DNA of 64,000 nt from assembly GCF_000718005.1 (NCBI RefSeq), contig NZ_JODV01000001.1. One strand, 5' to 3'. Positions 8,610 through 16,174 of the stretch are shown here, in pieces. The stretch's first letter is position 1. Each line of letters opens with the position of its first letter. The notes beneath the pieces were generated by a model. The model was not told where the DNA came from. It saw only the letters and a list, made by a program, of their open reading frames with translations, and ran no database searches. Source of the DNA: Actinoalloteichus_B caeruleus (GTDB taxonomy: Bacteria > Actinomycetota > Actinomycetes > Mycobacteriales > Pseudonocardiaceae). The position numbers and the translations under genes are program-made.

Positions 8610-9002
8610 CCCTGCTCGCCACTCTCGGGACGGTGGCGCGTTCGCCGCTCCCGGCGTCGGCCATGAGCGGGATTCGGCGAGCCGCCGTGCTGACACCTGT
8701 CACGAGAACCGATGACGCCGAGGACTGCCGTTCCCGCCTGGCGACCGGTCACGCTGCCTGCTGACCAACCACGCCCACCCTGGTGGAGGAGTTGTCAGCA
8801 CGCGAGGTCACCTCGTGACCGCGACGGTGGTCGTGAGCGTCCTCGCGTTGTCCACGTGCCCGCGCGGGTGCGAGGGAACCGACATCGACCGAGCGGGGCG
8901 GGCAGGCGTCAGGCACGCGGGTCGCCGACGCGCCGCCCGACCTCCGGTGGGTCCCGTGCGACCCGACTCCCCATCTCTAGTGGCAGCCCCGGGGTCATGC
9001 CA
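8610..9002. other. intergenic region, no gene seen
   Basis: A weak 6-bp hairpin (8617-8622 with 8633-8638) after the ABC1 kinase stop may end transcription. The rest shows no frame with the codon bias of neighbouring genes and no clear promoter. Confidence 0.4.
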
Positions 9003-9039
9003 GGCCCTGGCCCCGGCGACATGTGCCGGGGCCAGGGCC
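9003..9039 (-). terminator. terminator of the whiB7 operon
   Basis: A perfect 15-bp stem (GGCCCTGGCCCCGGC and its complement) with a 7-base loop lies ten bases beyond the stop of the small gene downstream of whiB7. It is symmetric enough to work on both strands. Confidence 0.7.
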
Positions 9040-9049
9040 CTTCGTGTCG

Positions 9050-9289
9050 TCAGGCGGCGTCGGCCGCGTCCGCCCGCCGGACGGCGAACGCGGCGAGCCA
9101 CCGCCAGCGACGTGCGCGGCGGACTCGCTCCGCCGCGCGTTGATGTCGCCACTGGGACTCCCGTCGACCCCGTATCTGGGCTCTGGCCAGGGATTCGTGG
9201 AGCAGTATGGCCTCGCTAGCCTGGTCGGCGCCGATGAGCCTGACCCTGGGCACCAGCTGGTCCTCGTGCCAGATGTTCGAGCCGTTCAT
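9050..9289 (-). CDS. small basic protein translationally coupled to WhiB7
   Basis: The product is 79 residues. Its ATG overlaps the whiB7 stop in an ATGA, and the operon terminator follows its stop. The N-terminal half (NIWHEDQLVPRVRLIGADQA) looks globular, then an arginine-rich stretch (RVRRARRWRWLAAFAVRR) could form an amphipathic, perhaps membrane- or RNA-binding helix. There are no cysteines. I do not recognise a named family, although the tight coupling suggests a real gene that responds to the same antibiotic stress as whiB7. Its sequence keeps high GC at third positions. Confidence 0.68.
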   Translation of the reverse strand: MNGSNIWHEDQLVPRVRLIGADQASEAILLHESLARAQIRGRRESQWRHQRAAERVRRARRWRWLAAFAVRRADAADAA

Positions 9290-9693
9290 GCTGCCTTCTC
9301 CTTCGCGCCGTTCAGTGCGGTGGTGGTCGTGTCGGACTTGCGGGGACGGCCCCTCGGCCTCTTCCTGGCGATGATGTCGCCGCGTTCGAAGATCTCCCCT
9401 CCCCAGACGCCCCAGGGCTCACGCCGGGCGATCGCCCCGGCCAGGCAGGCTGCCCGCACCGGACAACCGCCGCAGAACTGCTTGGCGCGCTGGAGGTCGG
9501 CGGGGCCCTCGGCGAACCAGAGGTCCGGGTCCTCGGTCTGGCAGGGCAGGTTGGCCTCCTCGGGAACGGTGGTGAACAGCTCGCCGATCCCGAGCTGGGA
9601 CTCACCGGCGGACGGCAGGGGAACCGACGTGGGCCGGCCGGTCAACGAGTGGGCAGGTGAACCATCCGACAGTGGGACGGTCACGGTGGACAT
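9286..9693 (-). CDS. whiB7: WhiB7 transcriptional activator, iron-sulfur protein
   Basis: The predicted protein has 135 residues. The four iron-sulfur cysteines are those of LPCQTEDPDLWF, QFCGGCPVRAAC, in the WhiB spacing C..CxxCx5C. The GVWGG turn (within EPWGVWGGE) binds sigma factor SigA region 4 in this family, and the C-terminal AT-hook RGRPRK is specific to WhiB7, which activates intrinsic antibiotic-resistance genes by contacting AT-rich DNA next to the -35 box. The ATG at 9693 has AGGAG nine bases upstream. It is preceded by a long leader with an attenuator and an upstream ORF. It lies between the ABC1 kinase and uvrD2, as in mycobacteria. Confidence 0.96.
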   Translation of the reverse strand: MSTVTVPLSDGSPAHSLTGRPTSVPLPSAGESQLGIGELFTTVPEEANLPCQTEDPDLWFAEGPADLQRAKQFCGGCPVRAACLAGAIARREPWGVWGGEIFERGDIIARKRPRGRPRKSDTTTTALNGAKEKAA

Positions 9694-9737
9694 GCGTTCT
9701 CCTCTTGTAGTCGGCCACGTCGGGGCCGTTGGGTGGC

Positions 9738-9783
9738 GGAAAAAACACGAAGGCCGCGGATCCGTCGACACGGGTCCGCGGCC
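9738..9783 (-). terminator. attenuator terminator in the whiB7 leader
   Basis: Read on the minus strand, a 9-bp GC stem (GGCCGCGGA with TCCGCGGCC) is extended by four more pairs past one A-C mismatch and closed by a 4-base loop. It is followed by TTCGTGTTTTTT, a genuine T-tract that is rare in this genome. It ends about 45 bases before the whiB7 start, so it can block transcription into the gene. Confidence 0.8.
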
Positions 9784-9800
9784 TCGGTAAGCCTGAGAGT

Positions 9801-9816
9801 CCTGACCTAGGTCAGG
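9801..9816. promoter_or_regulatory. 16-bp perfect palindrome at the end of the whiB7 leader ORF
   Basis: CCTGACCTAGGTCAGG is fully self-complementary and contains the TAG stop of the upstream ORF at its centre. It could be a protein-binding site or an RNA hairpin that a terminating ribosome would cover. A further GCCTGA/TCAGGC pairing flanks it. Confidence 0.45.
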
Positions 9817-10022
9817 CGCACTCCTGTGCGGATGTCGACAGGATTGATGGGAGACGGCGCGAACGCGCTGGGGAAGGTCTGGCGATCGATGGCGTCGTAG
9901 CGGAAGCCGAGGCGTGCTCGTACCGAGGCGGGAAACACCCCGAGGGCTGCCAAGGGAAGGCGCCCCACTGCCCAGGAGGTCGGGCAGCCGGGCTCACGAT
10001 TGCTCATCAGCGAAGTCGTCAC
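9807..10022 (-). CDS. candidate upstream ORF (leader peptide) of whiB7
   Basis: The frame encodes 71 residues from a GTG with GGAGAGG eleven bases upstream, and could also start at ATG 10007 or, in the same frame, at ATG 10094 right at the promoter. The second half (YDAIDRQTF, then PINPVDIRTGVRLT) has coding-like codon use. WhiB7 leaders in other actinobacteria carry an upstream ORF whose stalled translation prevents termination at an attenuator; the position between promoter and attenuator fits that model. The exact start is uncertain. Confidence 0.5.
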   Translation of the reverse strand: MTTSLMSNREPGCPTSWAVGRLPLAALGVFPASVRARLGFRYDAIDRQTFPSAFAPSPINPVDIRTGVRLT

Positions 10023-10098
10023 CGGGACCACCACCTCTCCACTACGCAGCGCCACCGGGCTCACCAGTGGCTCCAGGTCTTCCGACCCGGGCATGTGC

Positions 10099-10136
10099 AG
10101 GTTATTGGGCGGCCCGTCGGCCGCGCAACTGATTTT
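10099..10136 (-). promoter_or_regulatory. whiB7 promoter with WhiB7-type AT-rich box
   Basis: On the minus strand, AAAAT (10136-10132) lies three bases before TTGCGC (-35, 10128-10123). An 18-base spacer leads to TAACCT (-10, 10104-10099). The AT-rich patch just upstream of the -35 is the known WhiB7 AT-hook target, supporting autoactivation. The leader from here to the whiB7 ATG is about 400 bases. Confidence 0.68.
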
Positions 10137-10162
10137 CCGACTTCATTCGGACGAGTGAGTAC

Positions 10163-12274
10163 CTAGCCGTTGAGCTGCGTCTTTTCCCGGACAACCGCCA
10201 ACAGGTCGGCGCCGTAGCTGTCGAGCTTGGTGGCCCCGATCCCGGGAATCGCGACCAGGCCGGCACGGTCCGAGGGACGCTGTTCGGCCACCGCCAGCAA
10301 CGTGGCGTCGCTGAGGACCACGAACGCCGGCACCCGCAGCGACGTCGCGCGTTCGGCGCGCCACCGGCGGAGCCGTTCGAGCAGGTCCTGGTCGACGTCG
10401 GAGGGGCAGTCCGCGCACCGGGTCAGCTTCACCTCGGACGCCCCGACCAGGGCGCGGCCGCACACCCGGCACGTGGGGCGCGGGGCGGTCCCGACCGCGT
10501 TCCCCTCCTCCCGCCGGCGGGTCCGGCTCGCCAGCGAGACCGGGTGCCCATCGGGTATCACGCCGTGGAGGAACCTGCTCCGCCTCCGGTAGCGACGGCC
10601 GCCCTCCACCTTGGCCAACGACCAGGACAACCAGAGCCGGTCCCGTGCCCGCGTCACGCCGACGTACAACAGCCGCCGTTCCTCCTCGATCGCGGCGTCG
10701 TCACCCTCGGCGTGCTGGATGGGCAGCGTCCCGTCCACCAGACCCACCAGGAAGACCGCGTCCCACTCCAGTCCCTTCGCGGCGTGCAGCGAGGCCAGGG
10801 TGACGCCCTGGACGGTGGGCGGGAACTGGGCCTCCGCCCGCATGTCGAGGTCCGCGCAGAACCGGCGCAGATCCGCCTCCGGCACCGCCCTGGCCAGTTC
10901 CACGGCCAGGTCGGCGAGGGCGCGCAGGGACTCCCACCGTTCCCGGGCGGCCTGGCCAGGCGGAGCCTCGGCGGTCAGCCCGAGCGGGGCCAGCACCACC
11001 CGCACCCGTGCCGGCAGGTCGGCGTCCGGTCGGCCCCCCGGGTCCCGTCCGGGGTCCTCCTCCCCCGCGGCGGCGCGGAGGGCGCGCACGGCCTGCCGCA
11101 CCTCCTGCCGGGCGAAGAACCGTTCCCCGCCCCGCACCTGGTAGGCGACCCCCACCTCGGACAGCGCCTGCTCGTACGCCTCGGACTGGGCGTTGATCCG
11201 GTACAGGACGGCGATCTCGCTCGGTGCGGTCCCCGACTCGACGAGCTCCCGGATCCGACGTGCGACGGCCCTCGCCTCGGCCGGCTCGTCGTCGTACTCC
11301 CCGTAGGTGGGTTCGGGGCCGTCCTGGCGCTGTCCCACCAACCGGAGCCGGCTACCGGCCGGGCGCTCCTTCGCCCGGTCGATGAGCCCGTTGGCCAGCG
11401 CGACGACCTGCGGGGTCGAGCGGTAGTCCCGTTCGAGCCGCACCACCGTCGACCCCTGGTAGCGGCGGGAGAAGCCGAGCAGCCAACGCGGCGAGGCCCC
11501 GGCGAACGAGTAGATGGTCTGGTTGGCGTCGCCGACCACAGTGAGGTCGTCCCGGTCGCCGAGCCAGGCGTCCAGCACCCGCTGTTGCAGGGGGGTCACG
11601 TCCTGGTACTCGTCGACGACGAAGCACCGGTACCGGTCCCGGAACTCGCCGGCGACCTCCTGGTGCTCCTCCAGAGCAGCGGCGGTGTGCAGCAGCAGGT
11701 CGTCGAAGTCGAGGAGACGCGCCTCGTTCTTCAGCCGCTCGTAGCCGTCGTAGACGCGGGCGGTGAGCTCCGCCGCCACCGGCGGGGTGCGGCGCGCCGC
11801 GGCACGGGGGTAGTCGCCGGGTGTCACCAACGTCCCCTTGGCCCACTCGATCTCGGCGATGAGGTCCCGCAGTGTCTCCCGCTCGGTGTCGACGCCCAGC
11901 CGGTGGGCTGCCTGGGCGACGAGGGTGGGTTTGCGCTCCAGCAGCTGCCAGGGCGCGTCGCCCACCACCCTGGGCCAGAAGTACCGCAGCTGGCGGAGGG
12001 CCGCGGCGTGGAAGGTGCGGGCCTGGACCCCGCCCACTCCGAGGTCCCGCAACCGGGTCCGGAGCTCGGCGGCGGCCCGGGCGGTGAAGGTGACCGCCAG
12101 CACCTGTCCTGGCGCGACGTGGCCCTGGTGGACGAGCGCGGCGATCCGCCGGGTGATGGTCCTGGTCTTGCCGGTACCCGCGCCGGCGAGAACGCAGACC
12201 GGGCCGCGGGGAGCGAGCACCGCTGTCCGCTGCTCGGGGTCGAGGCCGTCCAGGAGTCGCCGCTCACCCACCAT
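10163..12274 (-). CDS. uvrD2: ATP-dependent DNA helicase UvrD2
   Basis: This 703-residue superfamily 1A helicase has Walker A AGAGTGKTRT near residue 31, Walker B VVDEYQDVTPLQQ near 218, and SLHAAKGLEW and YVGVTRARDRLWLSW as later motifs. The C-terminus has a four-cysteine element (CRVCG and CADC, about 600-625) followed by an HRDC domain (about 630-700), the combination that defines actinobacterial UvrD2. The M. tuberculosis enzyme is a 3'-5' DNA helicase. It is transcribed away from the whiB7 leader's upstream edge, and starts at ATG 12274. In the recalled M. tuberculosis order a mycoredoxin gene separates it from nudC; here only 142 bases do. Confidence 0.95.
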   Translation of the reverse strand: MVGERRLLDGLDPEQRTAVLAPRGPVCVLAGAGTGKTRTITRRIAALVHQGHVAPGQVLAVTFTARAAAELRTRLRDLGVGGVQARTFHAAALRQLRYFWPRVVGDAPWQLLERKPTLVAQAAHRLGVDTERETLRDLIAEIEWAKGTLVTPGDYPRAAARRTPPVAAELTARVYDGYERLKNEARLLDFDDLLLHTAAALEEHQEVAGEFRDRYRCFVVDEYQDVTPLQQRVLDAWLGDRDDLTVVGDANQTIYSFAGASPRWLLGFSRRYQGSTVVRLERDYRSTPQVVALANGLIDRAKERPAGSRLRLVGQRQDGPEPTYGEYDDEPAEARAVARRIRELVESGTAPSEIAVLYRINAQSEAYEQALSEVGVAYQVRGGERFFARQEVRQAVRALRAAAGEEDPGRDPGGRPDADLPARVRVVLAPLGLTAEAPPGQAARERWESLRALADLAVELARAVPEADLRRFCADLDMRAEAQFPPTVQGVTLASLHAAKGLEWDAVFLVGLVDGTLPIQHAEGDDAAIEEERRLLYVGVTRARDRLWLSWSLAKVEGGRRYRRRSRFLHGVIPDGHPVSLASRTRRREEGNAVGTAPRPTCRVCGRALVGASEVKLTRCADCPSDVDQDLLERLRRWRAERATSLRVPAFVVLSDATLLAVAEQRPSDRAGLVAIPGIGATKLDSYGADLLAVVREKTQLNG

Positions 12275-12416
12275 GCGGGCATCCTCTCAACCGCTCGTCG
12301 ACCGGCGGCGGCAGGTGGCACCCGGATGGGGGTGCGCGGCGCCTGCCGCCCCGGCGGTCCCGACGCCACGTGCGAACGCCCGCTCCGGGGCGCGCGGCGG
12401 TCGAGCTGGGCCGGCC

Positions 12417-13397
12417 TCAGCCGGCCCAGGCCCAGGCCTCCAACATGCCCCTGGCGATGGAGGACGCGCCGGGCAGGATCAGGCCCGGGACGCCCCCACC
12501 CGCGCGCAGCGCGGTGCGCACCCGGTCCCGGGGGACCCAGTGCGCCTGTTCGATCTCCCCGTCGGCCGGGTGCAGCGGCGCCGAGGGTTCGGCGAGCGCC
12601 GTGAAACCCATCATCAACGACCGGGGGAACGGCCAGGGCTGGCTACCGAGGTAGCGCACCTCGCCGACCTGGACGCCCACCTCCTCCGCGACCTCGCGGA
12701 CCACGCAGTGCTCCAGGGACTCCCCGGTCTCCACGAACCCGGCGAGGATGGAGTACCGGTCGGCTGGCCAGGTGGGCTGGCGTGCCAGGACCACGTTGCC
12801 CGCACCGTCGTGCACCAGGCAGATGACCGCCGGGTCGGTGCGCGGGTACTCCTCCCGGCCGCAGCCCGTGCAGTGCCGGGTCCAGCCGGCCTGGGAGGCC
12901 ACCGAGGGCGCTCCGCAGTTCGCGCAGAACGCGGCGCGCCGGTGCCAGGACAGCAGCCCGACCGCCGTGGTGAGCAGGCCGGCGCCGGTGTCGTCGAGCA
13001 GCGCTCCGGTGAACCTGAGGTCCAGCCATTCCCGCTCGGACTCCGGGACCCGTTCGGCCCAGGCGTCGGCCTCGCCCTCCGAGACCGGCACCGCCCAGTA
13101 CCCCGTCTCGCCGTCCGCGCCCAGCAGCACCGCCTCCTCGGGCGGTTCCGCGTCGGTCACCGGCCGGTCGACCAGCCGTCGACGGTGCGGAGCGGCCTCC
13201 TCCCTCGTGACCAGGGCCCGACCGAGCGGGTCGACCGCCAGCATCCGTCCGTTCTCCCAGAGCGCCCGCAACAGACCGGGGTCACCTCGGACGAGCTCCC
13301 TGCGGTCCACCGTGGAGCGGGACAGGGCTGGAGAACCGGTCAGCTGGAAGTCGACCTCACCACCGGGCCGCGCTGACGAGTGTTGTGACGACCTCAC
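12417..13397 (-). CDS. nudC: NAD+ diphosphatase / RNA deNADding enzyme NudC
   Basis: The 326-residue protein has the NudC domain order: an N-terminal domain, a four-cysteine zinc ribbon (FCANCGAP and HCTGCGREEYP, about 158-180), and the Nudix domain with GFVETGESLE, the REVAEEVGV end of the Nudix box, and the family signature SQPWPFPRS that reads the NAD(H) nicotinamide. It hydrolyses NAD(H) to NMN(H) and AMP and removes NAD caps from RNA. Its GTG start overlaps the stop of the M16-type gene in a GTGA, so it is the last gene of a three-gene operon with the peptidase pair. Confidence 0.95.
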   Translation of the reverse strand: MRSSQHSSARPGGEVDFQLTGSPALSRSTVDRRELVRGDPGLLRALWENGRMLAVDPLGRALVTREEAAPHRRRLVDRPVTDAEPPEEAVLLGADGETGYWAVPVSEGEADAWAERVPESEREWLDLRFTGALLDDTGAGLLTTAVGLLSWHRRAAFCANCGAPSVASQAGWTRHCTGCGREEYPRTDPAVICLVHDGAGNVVLARQPTWPADRYSILAGFVETGESLEHCVVREVAEEVGVQVGEVRYLGSQPWPFPRSLMMGFTALAEPSAPLHPADGEIEQAHWVPRDRVRTALRAGGGVPGLILPGASSIARGMLEAWAWAG

Positions 13398-14779
13398 GGC
13401 AGGACGACATCTCCCAGTGCTCGTAGCGGTTCGCCGAGGACGGCGGCGTCCCCGACGACGACCCCGGTGAAGTTCGGCGGCGCCAGGTACCGGCGGGCCG
13501 CCTCGGACACCTGCTCCACGGTGACCGCGCGCAGGCGATCGGGGTGCTCGCGGAGCCAGTCCAGGGACACCCCGGCCGTCGCCAGGTTCTGGAGGTTCGC
13601 GGCGAGCCCGCTCTGCGAGGACGTCGAGATCAGCAGCAGACCGATCAGGTAGTCCCGCGCCGCGGTCACCTCCTCCTCACCGATCGGCGCGACGGCCATC
13701 CTGGCCAGCTCGTACCGGATCTCCATCAACGCCGCGGCGGTCACACCGCTGGCGGTGTCGGCCTCGCACAGGACGCCGGCGGTGTCCCCGGTGAACTCGA
13801 AGGTGGAGTGCGCGCTGTAGGTGTACCCCTTGTCCTCCCTGATGTTCTCGACGAGGCGGGACGAGAAGTAGCCACCGAAGACGAGGTTCGCCAGTTGCAG
13901 CGCGGGGTAGTCCGGGTGGTGCCGGGGGATGGCCTGCCCCGACAACCTGATCTGCGACTGGACCGCACCAGGCCGGTCGACGAGCAGGACGTCCCCGCCC
14001 TCGATGCGCGGCACCTCCGGCAGACCGCCGGTCGCCGGCCCGGGGCGCCACCCGGCGAGGCGGTCACCCACCTGGTCGGCCACCGCGTCCAGGTCGAGGT
14101 CACCGACCATCACCAGCACACCGCCCGAGGGGCGCACCAACTGGTCGTGCAGCGCGCGCACCTGGTCGGCGTCGACCGCGCGCACGGCGTCCGTGGAGGG
14201 CAGCTCCCTGGCCAGCGGGTGGTCGCCGAAGCGGCGCCGTTGCAGGGCTTCCCGCGCGATGGTCCCGGGCTGGCTGCGGGCGACCCCGATGCGCTCGACC
14301 AGCCGGTCGCGTTCCCTGTCGACCTCGTGGTCCCGGTAGGCGGCACCGGTCACCGCGTCGGCGAAAACGTCGAGGAACGCGTCGAGGCCGCTGGCGAGGG
14401 CGTTGCCCGCGATGCTGAGCCGCTCGGGGTCGACCCCGGCGCCGAGGTCCGCGCCCACCATCGCCAGGTCGGTGTCCATCGCCACCCGGTCGCGGCGCTC
14501 GGTCCCCGTCAGCAGCGTGGAGGCGAGCAGTTCGGAGCGGGCGGCGTGGTCCCGTTCGGTGCCGGCGAAGGGCAGTCGCAGCCGCAGCTCCACCATGGGC
14601 ACCGTGGGCTGTCGGACGGCGACGAGCCGGAGCCCGTTCGGCAGCATGGTGTCGATGCGCGGTGGCTGCTCGGCGAACCGAGCCGTCCCCAGCGCGGGCA
14701 GCGGCCGGGGGCCTCGGTCGGTGCTCCCGATCTCCTCCGCGGTGCGCCGCCGCGGGCTCTCGACGTTCTGGCCGGTCAC
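13394..14779 (-). CDS. M16 peptidase family protein lacking the HxxEH zinc motif
   Basis: This 461-residue protein has two M16-like halves. The N-terminal half has LPNGLRLVAVRQPTVPMVELRL but the position of the zinc motif reads without the required His and Glu, so it should be catalytically inactive. The C-terminal half keeps the substrate-binding Arg/Tyr pair in FGGYFSSRL and GYTYSAHS. In bacterial M16 pairs one subunit supplies the zinc site and the other this R/Y pair, so it probably forms a heterodimer with the product of the overlapping upstream gene (GTGA overlap). Substrates are unknown. Confidence 0.9.
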   Translation of the reverse strand: MTGQNVESPRRRTAEEIGSTDRGPRPLPALGTARFAEQPPRIDTMLPNGLRLVAVRQPTVPMVELRLRLPFAGTERDHAARSELLASTLLTGTERRDRVAMDTDLAMVGADLGAGVDPERLSIAGNALASGLDAFLDVFADAVTGAAYRDHEVDRERDRLVERIGVARSQPGTIAREALQRRRFGDHPLARELPSTDAVRAVDADQVRALHDQLVRPSGGVLVMVGDLDLDAVADQVGDRLAGWRPGPATGGLPEVPRIEGGDVLLVDRPGAVQSQIRLSGQAIPRHHPDYPALQLANLVFGGYFSSRLVENIREDKGYTYSAHSTFEFTGDTAGVLCEADTASGVTAAALMEIRYELARMAVAPIGEEEVTAARDYLIGLLLISTSSQSGLAANLQNLATAGVSLDWLREHPDRLRAVTVEQVSEAARRYLAPPNFTGVVVGDAAVLGEPLRALGDVVLP

Positions 14780-16083
14780 TGTCCACCTCCGTCGGTGTCG
14801 TCGTTGGCGGCGGAGCCGGGGCGCACGGTGAGCACTGCCCGGGACTCCGGCCGCAGGGCCTTGGCCGCCGCCGCGACGTCCGAGGGGCCGACCACGCCCA
14901 ACCGCTCGGGGAGTTCGGCGGCGAGCTCGGCACGTCCGAACAGCAGCTCGAAGGCGCCCAGTTGCAGGGTTCGGGACATGAGCCTGTCGTGCTCCCGGTG
15001 CAGGGAGGCCGCCCACCGCGCGACGACCCTGGTGACCTCCTCCTCGGTCGGACCCTCGACGGCCAGCCGCTCCAGTTCCTCGTCGATCGCGGTCAGGAGC
15101 CTCTCCTGGTCGACCCCCTGCGCGTGGACCACGGTGATCAGGAAGGTGTCCGGGTCGCGCGCGTCGAGCGGCGCGAACAGGCCGCACCGGCAACCGACCT
15201 CGATCGCCAACGGTTCGGCGTGCACCAACCGCTGGGTGAGCCGGGACGAGTCGCCGTCGGCGAGCACCCCGGACAGCACCAGGTGGGCCAGGTAGGCGTC
15301 GAGGTCGGCGTTCGGGTCGGGCAGGCGGTACCCGGCGGCGAACGCCGGCAGCGGCGCGTGCGGGTCGTCGTGCTCGCCACGCCGTTCCTCGGTCGGCGCC
15401 GGTTCCGCGAAGGAGGGCCGTTCCGGGGTCCGGCGGGCCGGCACGTCGCCGAAGTGGCGTTCGACGAGTTCCCGCGCGTGGTCGACGTCGAGGTCTCCCG
15501 CGATGGTCAGCACCGCGTTGCTCGGCGCGTAGTAGGTGTCGAAGAACGCGGCGCAGTCCTCCACCGTGGCCTGCTCGAGGTCGGTGAAGTCCCCGTAGCC
15601 GTTGTGGGCGTTGGCGAAGGTCCGGTACAGCACCGGCGGGAGGGTGATCCACGGGAACCCGCCGTAGGGGCGGTTCAGCACGTTGAGGCGGATCTCCTCC
15701 TTCACCACGTCGACCTGGTTGCGCAGGTTCTCCTCGGTGATCCTGGGGGCGCGCATCCGGTCGGCCTCGAGGAACAGGGCCCGTTCCAGGCCGGCCGAGG
15801 GCAGCAGGATGTGGTAGTCGGTGTAGTCGGGGTGGGTGGACCCGTTGAAGGTGCCGCCGGAACTCTGGATGTGCCGGAAGTGCGCGAGCTTCTCCAGGCT
15901 CTCGCTGCCCTGGAACATCAGGTGCTCGAACAGGTGCGCGAAACCGGTTCTCCCCTCCGGTTCGGAACGGAAACCGACGTCGTAGTGGACGCTGACGCCG
16001 ACGACGGGAGCCGCCCTGTCGGGTGCCAGGACCACACGCAGCCCGTTGGGCAGGGTGAACCGGTGCAGCAGGTGGTCGACCAT
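14776..16083 (-). CDS. M16 zinc peptidase, catalytic partner
   Basis: The predicted protein (435 residues) begins VDHLLHRFTLPNGLRVVL and carries the inverted zinc motif HLFEH (about 48-52), with the distal Glu ligand in VDVVKEEIRLN near residue 127. It is therefore the active member of an M16 pair with the overlapping downstream gene. No signal peptide is seen, so it is likely cytoplasmic, degrading peptides or released leader sequences; this is family inference. ATG 16083 is chosen because the conserved domain starts there; an upstream in-frame start at 16119 would add twelve unconserved residues. Confidence 0.93.
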   Translation of the reverse strand: MVDHLLHRFTLPNGLRVVLAPDRAAPVVGVSVHYDVGFRSEPEGRTGFAHLFEHLMFQGSESLEKLAHFRHIQSSGGTFNGSTHPDYTDYHILLPSAGLERALFLEADRMRAPRITEENLRNQVDVVKEEIRLNVLNRPYGGFPWITLPPVLYRTFANAHNGYGDFTDLEQATVEDCAAFFDTYYAPSNAVLTIAGDLDVDHARELVERHFGDVPARRTPERPSFAEPAPTEERRGEHDDPHAPLPAFAAGYRLPDPNADLDAYLAHLVLSGVLADGDSSRLTQRLVHAEPLAIEVGCRCGLFAPLDARDPDTFLITVVHAQGVDQERLLTAIDEELERLAVEGPTEEEVTRVVARWAASLHREHDRLMSRTLQLGAFELLFGRAELAAELPERLGVVGPSDVAAAAKALRPESRAVLTVRPGSAANDDTDGGGQ

Positions 16084-16174
16084 GCCCCGCAGCCTACGAC
16101 TCGGGGCGCGACCGCCCACAATCGCTACGGCGTGTTGCCGACCGGTCGCGGCGCAGCACCGGTGGCCGGTCCGT

